DNA of 45,361 bases, taken from positions 1 to 45,361 of IMG/VR virus record IMGVR_UViG_3300021962_000197. The stretch is one strand, 5' to 3'. The position numbers were made by a program, and so were the translations under genes. This stretch comes from a virus. Below the pieces are notes generated by a model. The model ran no database searches. It saw nothing but the letters and a program-made list of their open reading frames with translations, and was not told where the DNA came from. Shown piece by piece: positions 13,548 to 19,331 of the stretch; position 1 is the stretch's first letter, and each line of letters starts with the position of its first letter.

Positions 13548-13730
13548 ATGAAAAAATTCATCGCAATGTTCGCTATCGCAACCGCATTGGTTGCTTGTAG
13601 TGAATCTACTGAAGAAGTAGTTGAAGGAGTGGCTATTGATTCAACTTATGTTGATTCAACCACTATCGGAACTACAACTGACCTCGAAGATTCAGTAGTA
13701 GCAGAAGGTTTCGAAGCTTCTGCTGAATAA
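13548..13730 (+). CDS. small lipoprotein
   Basis: 60 residues. It has a classical lipoprotein signal: basic start MKKF, hydrophobic core AMFAIATA, lipobox LVAC with Cys17, then a Ser/Thr/Glu-rich tail (SESTEEVVEG) with no structured domain. Acidic residues shortly after the Cys resemble the surface-export signal of Bacteroidetes lipoproteins, so it may reach the host surface. It is an isolated gene between RNA genes. Small phage lipoproteins often mediate superinfection exclusion; that role is inference here. Confidence 0.75.
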   Translation: MKKFIAMFAIATALVACSESTEEVVEGVAIDSTYVDSTTIGTTTDLEDSVVAEGFEASAE

Positions 13731-13739
13731 CCTATTGTT

Positions 13740-13825
13740 GGCATAGACGCCGCCTGAAGACACTGGGTCTAGCCTCGTACCATTTCGGTACAAAGGGTTT
13801 TGGTAGTTGTACCTTAAACAACTAC
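13740..13825 (+). ncRNA. structured spacer RNA with three hairpins
   Basis: Between the lipoprotein gene and tRNA-Thr there are three hairpins: GGC-TAGAC/GTCTA-GCC (13740-13774, one bulged A), GTACC/GGTAC with ATTTC loop (13777-13791) and GTAGTTG/CAACTAC with loop TACCTTAAA (13803-13825). The last loop shares CCTTAA with the two hairpins at 12488-12549. It is not a cloverleaf. It may be a small RNA or a processing element. Confidence 0.35.
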
Positions 13826-13830
13826 TTGAC

Positions 13831-13906
13831 GCCACCATAGCTCAGTTGGTAGAGCTACTGATTTGTAATCAGTAGGTCGGGGGTTCGAGTCCCTCTGGTG
13901 GCTCCA
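13831..13906 (+). tRNA. tRNA-Thr (anticodon TGT)
   Basis: Acceptor GCCACCA/TGGTGGC, anticodon loop TTTGTAA on stem ACTGA/TCAGT, T-loop TTCGAGT. CCA is encoded. Confidence 0.95.
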
Positions 13907-13980
13907 AGGTATGGATTGAAGACAGTAATAAAACCGACTGCTGTGAATCTGATTCGAGTGTTACCGGACATCCATACCTT
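13906..13980 (+). ncRNA. candidate structured RNA with 11-bp closing helix
   Basis: AAGGTATGGAT (13906-13916) pairs perfectly with ATCCATACCTT (13970-13980), enclosing about 53 nt with shorter internal pairings such as CAGT/ACTG. No cloverleaf can be drawn. It is tRNA-sized, exactly fills the gap between tRNA-Thr and the second Gly-like cloverleaf, and would be released by tRNA processing on both sides. Confidence 0.45.
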
Positions 13981-13985
13981 TATAA

Positions 13986-14057
13986 GCGGAGAAAGAGTTT
14001 AGAGAAACTCGTTGTACTTCCAGTACGAAGATGGTGGGGCAGAACCACCTCTCCGCT
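13986..14057 (+). tRNA. aberrant tRNA-Gly-like RNA (anticodon TCC)
   Basis: 72 nt with the same layout as the copy at 13427: acceptor GCGGAGA/TCTCCGC (7 perfect pairs), D-stem GAGT/ACTC, anticodon stem TTGTA/TACGA with loop CTTCCAG (anticodon TCC), variable AGAT, T-stem GGTGG/CCACC, discriminator T. The D-loop TTAGAGAA lacks G18G19 and the T-loop is GGCAGAA instead of TTCRANN. Nearly all differences from the first copy are compensatory in stems, while the unusual loops are kept. That argues for selection on this form. Confidence 0.62.
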
Positions 14058-14063
14058 CTATAA

Positions 14064-14136
14064 GCGAAAGTAGCTCAGTTGGTAGAGCACAACCTTGCCA
14101 AGGTTGGGGTCGCCGGTTCGAACCCGGTCTTTCGCT
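14064..14136 (+). tRNA. tRNA-Gly (anticodon GCC)
   Basis: Canonical cloverleaf: acceptor GCGAAAG/CTTTCGC, anticodon stem CAACC/GGTTG with loop TTGCCAA, D-loop with GG, T-loop TTCGAAC, discriminator T. It contrasts with the two aberrant Gly-type RNAs upstream. Confidence 0.95.
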
Positions 14137-14139
14137 CAA

Positions 14140-14427
14140 ATGGACAATAAACGAGAATATATAAAAAACCTTTGGGGGAACAAAACAACCTCCGAGATAA
14201 TTCTTGTATTGCTCCAACTCATAGATAACTCATTTTATACGGACACGGAGAAAGATAAGATTCGAGCCGTATTACGAGGTGTCCTTGCATACACCGATAG
14301 AGATGAACCTCTATACGAACATCACCGAGAATACTTGAAAAGAACTTGGGATGAGGTTTGGATGGTTCAACGGAACAATCAAGTTAAAGAAGACATATTA
14401 GATTGGTTAAGAGAACCCCCGTTTTAA
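14140..14427 (+). CDS. hypothetical helical protein
   Basis: 95 residues from ATG 14140, immediately after tRNA-Gly; an upstream in-frame start would lie inside the tRNA. It is helical throughout, with hydrophobic helix TSEIILVLLQLIDN (about 16-29) and charged helices toward the C-terminus (HHREYLKRTWDEVW). It ends 3 nt before the APS-kinase-like gene. No family is recognised. Confidence 0.65.
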   Translation: MDNKREYIKNLWGNKTTSEIILVLLQLIDNSFYTDTEKDKIRAVLRGVLAYTDRDEPLYEHHREYLKRTWDEVWMVQRNNQVKEDILDWLREPPF

Positions 14428-14430
14428 AAT

Positions 14431-14865
14431 ATGATATATTGGTTTTATGGTCAACCCGGTAGTGGAAAGACCACCCTCGCAAAAGCCCTCAAGGAACATT
14501 TGGAACTGAACAACCATCGTATGGTTCAACATATTGATGGTGATGAAATGCGTCACATATTTGATAATAAAGATTATACTAAAGATGGTCGTATGAAGAA
14601 TCTTCGTAACATCAATAACATAATCCGTTACTTGGATTATAAAGGATGGGATGTGGTTGTTTCAGTTGTAGCACCTTACAATGAAACTCGTAATGAGTTA
14701 AGAGATTTAGATTCACAATTTTATTATGTCTTTACCACGGAAACTCGTGGTCGTGAAGATTACTTTGTGGATAGATTTGAAATAGATTATAGGGACAAGA
14801 AAGTAGATACTACAAATAAGTCCGTACTACAAACATTAAATGAAATATTCACTTTATATAGGTAG
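14431..14865 (+). CDS. adenylylsulfate (APS) kinase-like P-loop kinase
   Basis: 144 residues, shorter than bacterial CysC (about 200). P-loop GQPGSGKTT at 7-15; HIDGDEMRHIF (34-44), matching the LDGDNxRxGL substrate motif of APS kinases; a DGRMKNLRNI segment (52-61) in the position of the D-R-x-x-N-I-R-R stretch; and VSVVAPYNETR (77-87), matching the SxISP(Y/F) motif. It would phosphorylate APS to PAPS, the donor for the sulfotransferase at 11.5 kb. Adjacent genes (nucleotidyltransferase, DUF2061) fit a sulfate-activation set. Other small-molecule P-loop kinases are possible. It overlaps the next gene by 26 nt. Confidence 0.75.
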   Translation: MIYWFYGQPGSGKTTLAKALKEHLELNNHRMVQHIDGDEMRHIFDNKDYTKDGRMKNLRNINNIIRYLDYKGWDVVVSVVAPYNETRNELRDLDSQFYYVFTTETRGREDYFVDRFEIDYRDKKVDTTNKSVLQTLNEIFTLYR

Positions 14866-15190
14866 ATGGCAACCCTGGCACGAGGGACACCAATGGTTGA
14901 TAGACCAACAACTCAACGAAGGTAATCGTGTATTACTTGCAATTCGTGATGTTCAACCCGATGAGAATAATCCGTGGACTGCTGACCAAGTTTATAAAAA
15001 CTTATCAAAGGTACATTATGAACTTATTAGACAAGGTAAAATTAAGTTAATCATTATACCTGATATTGATTCAGTTAACTATGGTCGTGGAGTTGGGTAT
15101 CAAGTTATTGAACACATCCCACCACAAGAGGTATCTGAAATATCGGCTACCAAGATTCGTGAACAAATGAGAACCGATGGTAAGTTATAA
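14840..15190 (+). CDS. HxGH-motif nucleotidyltransferase (cytidylyl/adenylyltransferase-like)
   Basis: 116 residues, smaller than NadM (about 170-180). N-terminal YIGRWQPWHEGHQWLID (6-22) carries the HxGH nucleotide-binding motif (14-17). The C-terminal ISATKIREQM (101-110) matches the ISxTxIR motif of the same superfamily (NadM, PPAT, ATP sulfurylase). It transfers a nucleotide to a phosphate-type acceptor. NMN adenylylation is the closest family match. Its position between an APS-kinase-like gene and DUF2061 raises the possibility of an ATP-sulfurylase-like role, which is inference only. Confidence 0.7.
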   Translation: MKYSLYIGRWQPWHEGHQWLIDQQLNEGNRVLLAIRDVQPDENNPWTADQVYKNLSKVHYELIRQGKIKLIIIPDIDSVNYGRGVGYQVIEHIPPQEVSEISATKIREQMRTDGKL

Positions 15191-15404
15191 ACGACATATT
15201 GCAAAAACTATAACTTGGAGAATCGTAGGTACTATTGATACCATTCTCTTGGGATATTTAATAAGTGGTGATATCACAATCGGATTAACTATTGGTGGTG
15301 TCGAATTATTAACTAAAATGGTATTATATTATGCCCACGAACGATTCTGGTACAAATACATCAAATATGGAATTGATAACAACTCACCCAATCAAGAAAT
15401 CTGA
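15177..15404 (+). CDS. DUF2061 membrane protein
   Basis: 75 residues. It starts SYKRHIAKTITWRIVGTIDT, the DUF2061 hallmark, with two hydrophobic segments (about 15-34 and 36-53) and a C-terminal ERFWYKYIKYG. DUF2061 proteins are small two-pass membrane proteins often encoded with, or fused to, APS kinase (CysC), which supports the sulfate-activation reading of this cluster. It overlaps the previous gene by 14 nt and the next by 38 nt. Confidence 0.8.
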   Translation: MVSYKRHIAKTITWRIVGTIDTILLGYLISGDITIGLTIGGVELLTKMVLYYAHERFWYKYIKYGIDNNSPNQEI

Positions 15405-15759
15405 TTTAGGGTTTCACGCAAATCTATTTGGAGGAAAACTACTCGCGTGGTTAGATGCGGCTGCTGCTGCCTATGCAATGCAAGTTTGTGATACTCCGAG
15501 AATGGTTACTGTAAAGATTGATGAGTGTGTATTCAAGAAACCGGCGAAAGAAGGTCAACTGATTAAGATATATGGTGAGGTCCATTCAGTCGGAACTACC
15601 TCCATCGAGTTGTACCTTGAAGCGCGAGCCCACAATGTTTATTCGGGTTCACAAACTCCAATCCTATCCACCAATATTACATTTGTTCGTATTGATGAGA
15701 ATGGCGATGCAATTCCGATAGCCGATAGGGTTCGAGAGAAGTATCAAAAAAATAAATGA
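15367..15759 (+). CDS. acyl-CoA thioesterase, hotdog fold (YciA-like)
   Basis: 130 residues from ATG 15367; ATG 15331 would add 12 residues deeper in the preceding gene, and family members begin close to this point. The sequence MELITTHPIKKSDLGF is followed by HANLFGGKLLAWLDAAAAAY (residues 17-36), the HxNxxGGxLLxWxD signature of type II hotdog acyl-CoA thioesterases. KKPAKEGQLIKIYGEV and the C-terminal strands complete the fold. It hydrolyses fatty acyl-CoA to free acid and CoA. A phage role could be host lipid remodelling. Its end overlaps the next start by 4 nt. Confidence 0.88.
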   Translation: MELITTHPIKKSDLGFHANLFGGKLLAWLDAAAAAYAMQVCDTPRMVTVKIDECVFKKPAKEGQLIKIYGEVHSVGTTSIELYLEARAHNVYSGSQTPILSTNITFVRIDENGDAIPIADRVREKYQKNK

Positions 15760-16520
15760 AAAAATACATAGTAGGATTGTTGTCTTTGGCCTCCTTGATG
15801 ACAACCGCAAACGCAAAGTGTGATTGGTCTAAAGTCAATGTCACACAAAATGTCCAATATCGTAATTACTACAAGTATTACGCTAAAGGATTGGAATCAG
15901 ATTCGTGTACTGAATTCTTTTGGATGTTTACTTATCGTAATACTAAAGGTCAATTGTTGACTGATACATTTGCGTACAATAGTAACATCGCCGAATTCGA
16001 AATTAATCTAAAGGGTGAGTTTAAGTTACGATTGAAAGCTATCAACAAATGTGATAAGTGTGATACCACTTGGTCGTTCTATCTTCAACAAGTAACATTC
16101 CAAAACGCAAAATGGTCGTATGGAATGCAGGATTGTAAACGACATATCTTTGAAGCCAACAAACTTACTAACCAAGATGAAAAGTGTATTAAAGTGTATT
16201 GGTATGTCTACGATAATGTTGGAAACGAGATACACAATGATTCTGGTTATAGAATGGATTACACATTCCCTTGGGAAGGTAAGTTTGAAGTTTATTGTCA
16301 ATGGTGGAATAAGTGTTTGAGTCAGGATACTTTTTATGGAATTGACTTCGACATTTATTGCGATTCTACTACAATGAATACTATTCAGTTTAACAAACCC
16401 CAACCCAAACTGATTGGTATTTACGATATGATGGGTCGTAGATATGATGGTATTAAAGAAGATGAAATTATGATTTTGTTGTATGATGATGGGTCTACAC
16501 GCAAAATCATACAACATTAA
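15756..16520 (+). CDS. secreted protein with two PKD-like repeats and a T9SS-type C-terminal domain
   Basis: 254 residues. Signal peptide about 1-20 (basic MKKY, hydrophobic core, cleavage near ANA). Two similar Cys-containing beta domains follow (about 21-115 and 116-205), each with a W-x-F/V-Y, then a GEF/GKF strand (KGEFKLRLK; EGKFEVYCQW). The C-terminal about 45 residues contain LIGIYDMMGRR and end LLYDDGSTRKIIQH. This resembles Bacteroidetes Type IX secretion C-terminal sorting domains (IxDxxGR ... YDDG). If so, it would cross the outer membrane through the host T9SS and be released or anchored at the surface. It is the last gene before a strong terminator. Confidence 0.7.
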   Translation: MKKYIVGLLSLASLMTTANAKCDWSKVNVTQNVQYRNYYKYYAKGLESDSCTEFFWMFTYRNTKGQLLTDTFAYNSNIAEFEINLKGEFKLRLKAINKCDKCDTTWSFYLQQVTFQNAKWSYGMQDCKRHIFEANKLTNQDEKCIKVYWYVYDNVGNEIHNDSGYRMDYTFPWEGKFEVYCQWWNKCLSQDTFYGIDFDIYCDSTTMNTIQFNKPQPKLIGIYDMMGRRYDGIKEDEIMILLYDDGSTRKIIQH

Positions 16521-16542
16521 TGTTGATAACTTTGTTAATAAC
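16521..16542 (+). repeat. TGTTRATAACT tandem repeats
   Basis: TGTTGATAACT and TGTTAATAACT, 11-12 nt apart, lie directly after the stop codon and before the terminator/promoter at 16553. They match the repeats at 1540-1561 and resemble DnaA-box variants. They take the place of the TTAACA element here. Confidence 0.45.
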
Positions 16543-16552
16543 TTTTTTTGAA

Positions 16553-16580
16553 GGGGGCTTGTATAAGTCCCCTTTTTTTA
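16553..16580 (+). terminator. intrinsic terminator fused to a class A promoter
   Basis: Stem GGGGGCTT (16553-16560)/AAGTCCCC (16565-16572) with one G:U pair, loop GTAT, then seven T residues. It ends the sulfation-cluster transcript. Confidence 0.85.
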
Positions 16581-16589
16581 TTATCTTTG
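16559..16589 (+). promoter_or_regulatory. class A promoter inside/after the terminator hairpin
   Basis: TTG 16559-16561 (top of the stem plus first loop base), N20, TATCTTTG 16582-16589, a full match to TAnnTTTG. It drives the small gene at 16602. Confidence 0.8.
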
Positions 16590-16601
16590 TATGTATTTGT
16601 G

Positions 16602-16766
16602 ATGGAAAAGAATAAATCATATCAAGACAAACTTGACTTCAACGGAGGCTGGTCCCGAGGTGAAGCTGCCCATCACATTGGTAAAAAAACTACCGAACAA
16701 GCGATAAAGAGTAAGAAAACCTATTCTCGTAAGGAGAAACACAAAAAAGATTTAACAATTTCTTAA
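16602..16766 (+). CDS. small basic protein
   Basis: 54 residues from ATG 16602, 13 nt after the -7 box; upstream in-frame starts lie before the promoter and are excluded. It is Lys-rich (KKTYSRKEKHKKD), with a central LDFNGGWSRGEAAHHIGKK. Its last codons overlap the TTAACA elements of the next promoter. It may bind nucleic acid because of its charge; no family is recognised. Confidence 0.6.
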   Translation: MEKNKSYQDKLDFNGGWSRGEAAHHIGKKTTEQAIKSKKTYSRKEKHKKDLTIS

Positions 16767-16807
16767 CATTGGGAATTTGGTTATTCGACCTTTATTTACT
16801 ATCTTTA
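16752..16807 (+). promoter_or_regulatory. class A promoter with TTAACA direct repeats
   Basis: TTAACA (from about 16752) and TTAACATT (about 16763-16770) half-sites overlap the upstream stop, followed by TTG 16777-16779, N20 and TATCTTTA 16800-16807. It drives the VWA/metallopeptidase gene. Confidence 0.78.
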
Positions 16808-16824
16808 CACTGTAAATGAGTGAT

Positions 16825-18951
16825 ATGAAAAACAAAATGTCTTATTCATCGTTCTGGCTTGACTCTTCAATCTTTGAAGAGGATGATGACAACCTCAATA
16901 AGGTTGAGAAAAAGTCAGCTGACTTGATGAAACTGATGGCCTATAAGAGGTCCATCGGTAACTTCGTTTCTATCGTGACAGGCAAGTCAATTCCTGTGAC
17001 TTTCGATGGTCGTGGTGAGGATTCCTACACCGATGGAAAACAAGTCGTTATTTCCGCTAAATTAGATGACAAAGAGTTTGACCCCGTTGTTGGTCTGGCT
17101 CTCCACGAGGGTTCTCACATCGCCCTTACCGACTTCACTACCTTGACTCAAATGAGAGATGAGTTTTATCTTCCCTCTTCAATTGATGTTGAGTATTTGA
17201 TTAAAAAGTACAACATTGTTCAAAGTGAGTTTTGGACTCCAAAACAATTGGTTGCCCGATTTATCGGTGACAACCTCAAGTCACTTCTCAACTATGTAGA
17301 AGACCGAAGAATCGACAACCACATCTACACTACCGCTCCCGGCTATCGTGGTTACTACGAGGCGATGTATGAAAAATACTTCCACTCCAAGATTGTCGAT
17401 AAAGGTCTTCAGTCCGCCGAGTATCGTGATGAGAATTGGGACTCTTATATGTTCCGTATCATCAACTTAACTAACCCCAATCGTGACCTTAACGCCCTCA
17501 AGGGTCTTCGTGAGATTTGGAATGTCCTTGACCTCCGTAACATCTCTCGACTCAAAACTTCTTGGGAAGCTCTTGAGGTTGCAGGTCAACTTCTGATGAT
17601 TATCGAAAAGAACCTTGAAGCTTCTCAAGAGAAGAATGAAGGTCAGAATGGTGAGGGTCAAGACCAAGGTGGTGAGTCCAATGGTAACTCCCCGATGAGT
17701 GGTGATATGGACCAGCAACCCACGAATTCCGAAACGAGTATGGATGCTAAAGGTAGTGGTGATTCAGTTCCCTCTAATGATAATAGTGAAGGTGAAGATT
17801 CGGATGATGACACCGACTCCAATTCCGGCTCCCCATTGTCACCCAATCAAAATGGTGCCGGTGGTCAGTATGAATCTCTTAATGACCGCCAACGCCGTCA
17901 ACTTGAGAAGGCGATTGAGGACCAGAAGAAGTTCCAAGAGGGTGACATTAAAAAGACCAAGTTGTCTAAAGCCGACAAAGATAAGGTCGAAACCCTTGAC
18001 AAAGCCGACATTCAAACCGAGGTGACAGGTAAGGGTCTTCAACAAGGTTACTATGGTAGTCAGACCTCAAATGGTGTTCAGACCTACATCATCAACAACC
18101 TCAACCAACGATTGATTGAATCACGAATCGTGGGGATGTTGACTAACTCATCTTGGTCAATCAGCAAGGGTGAACAAAATGTTAAGAAGGGTATTCAGTT
18201 GGGTACGCTACTTGGTAAGAAACTCAAGACCCGTAATGAGGAACGGAGTATGACTACCCCACGATTGAAGAGTGGTAAATTGAGTGGTCGTATGATTCAC
18301 GAGATTGGGTTTGGTAACTTCGACATCTTCGAACAAACCTTGGTCAGTAAGGCTACCCCAGTTATGTTACACATCTCGATTGACGCCAGTTCTTCGATGA
18401 GTGGTAATAAGTGGAACAACACCCAAGTCGCCGCCATCGCTATCGCTAAGGCGGCTTCGATGACCGACAACATCCAAGTGGTTATTTCCTACCGAGGTGT
18501 CTACTACGCTAACGGAAAATGTCAACCTCTGATGTTGATTGCTTACGATAGTCGTAAAGACAAGTTTTCGAAGATTCAACAACTCTTCAAACACATCACC
18601 TACGATGGTACGACACCTGAAGGATTGTGTTACGAGGCAATCCTCAAAGAGTTGACCAAGACCAAGAATGGTACGGATACCTACCTTGTAAACTTCTCCG
18701 ATGGTTACCCAGGTTTCGATAACTCCGAGATTGCTTACGGAGGCGACTACGCTATCAACCACACCGCTGAACAAGTTAAGAAGATTCGCCAAGCCGGTGT
18801 CAAGGTTCTTTCCTACTTCATCTCCGATGGTTACCATTATAGTACGGAATCCTTCCAAAGGATGTACGGAAAAGATTCGGAGTTCATAAATGTGGAGAAT
18901 GTCGCTGAACTCGCTAAGTCCCTCAATAAAAAGTTTGAGGTGAAAATTTAA
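16825..18951 (+). CDS. metallopeptidase-like + VWA domain protein (DUF2201/CobT-like)
   Basis: 708 residues from ATG 16825; ATG 16816 lies in the conserved leader. The N-terminal domain has GLALHEGSHIALTDF with HEGSH at 94-98, a zincin HExxH motif, followed downstream by LLNYVEDRRIDNH, a plausible third-ligand segment. The linker at about 260-360 is low complexity (Glu, Gly, Ser, Asp, Asn). The C-terminal VWA domain has the MIDAS DASSSMSG starting near residue 520, with later Thr and Asp (GTTPE, NFSDGYPG). This matches VWA proteins that pair with MoxR ATPases; the AAA+ partner follows at 19332. Together they may remodel or cleave a target complex. Codons are strongly C-ending, suggesting high expression. 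Confidence 0.82.
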   Translation: MKNKMSYSSFWLDSSIFEEDDDNLNKVEKKSADLMKLMAYKRSIGNFVSIVTGKSIPVTFDGRGEDSYTDGKQVVISAKLDDKEFDPVVGLALHEGSHIALTDFTTLTQMRDEFYLPSSIDVEYLIKKYNIVQSEFWTPKQLVARFIGDNLKSLLNYVEDRRIDNHIYTTAPGYRGYYEAMYEKYFHSKIVDKGLQSAEYRDENWDSYMFRIINLTNPNRDLNALKGLREIWNVLDLRNISRLKTSWEALEVAGQLLMIIEKNLEASQEKNEGQNGEGQDQGGESNGNSPMSGDMDQQPTNSETSMDAKGSGDSVPSNDNSEGEDSDDDTDSNSGSPLSPNQNGAGGQYESLNDRQRRQLEKAIEDQKKFQEGDIKKTKLSKADKDKVETLDKADIQTEVTGKGLQQGYYGSQTSNGVQTYIINNLNQRLIESRIVGMLTNSSWSISKGEQNVKKGIQLGTLLGKKLKTRNEERSMTTPRLKSGKLSGRMIHEIGFGNFDIFEQTLVSKATPVMLHISIDASSSMSGNKWNNTQVAAIAIAKAASMTDNIQVVISYRGVYYANGKCQPLMLIAYDSRKDKFSKIQQLFKHITYDGTTPEGLCYEAILKELTKTKNGTDTYLVNFSDGYPGFDNSEIAYGGDYAINHTAEQVKKIRQAGVKVLSYFISDGYHYSTESFQRMYGKDSEFINVENVAELAKSLNKKFEVKI

Positions 18952-18966
18952 CATAAACTTAACATA

Positions 18967-18996
18967 GGGGGCTTGGAAAAGTCCCCTTCTTTTTTT
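18967..18996 (+). terminator. intrinsic terminator fused to a class A promoter
   Basis: Stem GGGGGCTT (18967-18974)/AAGTCCCC (18979-18986), loop GGAA, then a T-rich run (TTCTTTTTTT). It ends the VWA transcript. Confidence 0.82.
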
Positions 18997-19003
18997 ATCT
19001 TTA
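18973..19003 (+). promoter_or_regulatory. class A promoter overlapping the terminator hairpin
   Basis: TTG 18973-18975, N20, TATCTTTA 18996-19003. TTAACATAAACTTAACAT half-sites precede it, starting at the upstream stop codon. Confidence 0.78.
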
Positions 19004-19020
19004 CATAGTAAATGAGAGTT

Positions 19021-19254
19021 ATGAGAAAGACACTTAAAATCCAAAAGTCCTCCAAGGTCGTAAATGGTAACCAATGTTACGAACTCTTGGAAGGTGGTAA
19101 GACCATTGGGGTCTATATCAATAAAGAGAAGGCGGAAGACGCCAAAGAGAAACGAATGATTGAGAATCGTTCGAATCGGGCCGTTCAAGTAATCAACCCG
19201 GATTTGAAAGCTCAACACTTCGCTTTTATCAGAATGTCAATTGATGAAATTTAA
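19021..19254 (+). CDS. small hypothetical protein
   Basis: 77 residues from ATG 19021 (ATG 19012 is in the AATGAGAG leader). It starts with a basic beta-like stretch (TLKIQKSSKVVNGNQCYELL), then GKTIGVYINKEKAEDAKEKR and a mixed C-terminus. It is flanked on both sides by class A promoters, so it is transcribed between the VWA and AAA+ genes and may belong functionally with them. No family is recognised. Confidence 0.65.
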   Translation: MRKTLKIQKSSKVVNGNQCYELLEGGKTIGVYINKEKAEDAKEKRMIENRSNRAVQVINPDLKAQHFAFIRMSIDEI

Positions 19255-19306
19255 CAATTTGATAACATTAGAAATTTGGAGTTGTGAACCTAAATCACTA
19301 TCTTTA
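19251..19306 (+). promoter_or_regulatory. class A promoter with TTAACA direct repeats
   Basis: TTAACAATTTGATAACATT begins at the upstream stop; TTG 19276-19278, N20, TATCTTTA 19299-19306. It drives the AAA+ ATPase gene. There is no terminator hairpin here. Confidence 0.78.
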
Positions 19307-19331
19307 CATAGTAATAATGAGAAATAAAAAT

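Noticed and set aside
13906-13980. tRNA reading of the RNA after tRNA-Thr
   Set aside because: The closing helix is 11 bp and neither anticodon nor T-arm can be formed with the right lengths, although the total length is tRNA-like.
13999-14217. Reverse-strand open frame containing RPGSNRRP
   Set aside because: It is antisense to the second Gly-like cloverleaf and tRNA-Gly(GCC), again a tRNA shadow.
14840-15190. Calling the nucleotidyltransferase an ATP sulfurylase outright
   Set aside because: The protein is much too short for known ATP sulfurylases and its motifs are shared by several families, so only the general class is supported.
18367-19218. Long reverse-strand open frame opposite the VWA gene
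   Set aside because: It mirrors the C-ending codons of a clear protein on the + strand and crosses a terminator and promoter; no start signal or homology is seen.
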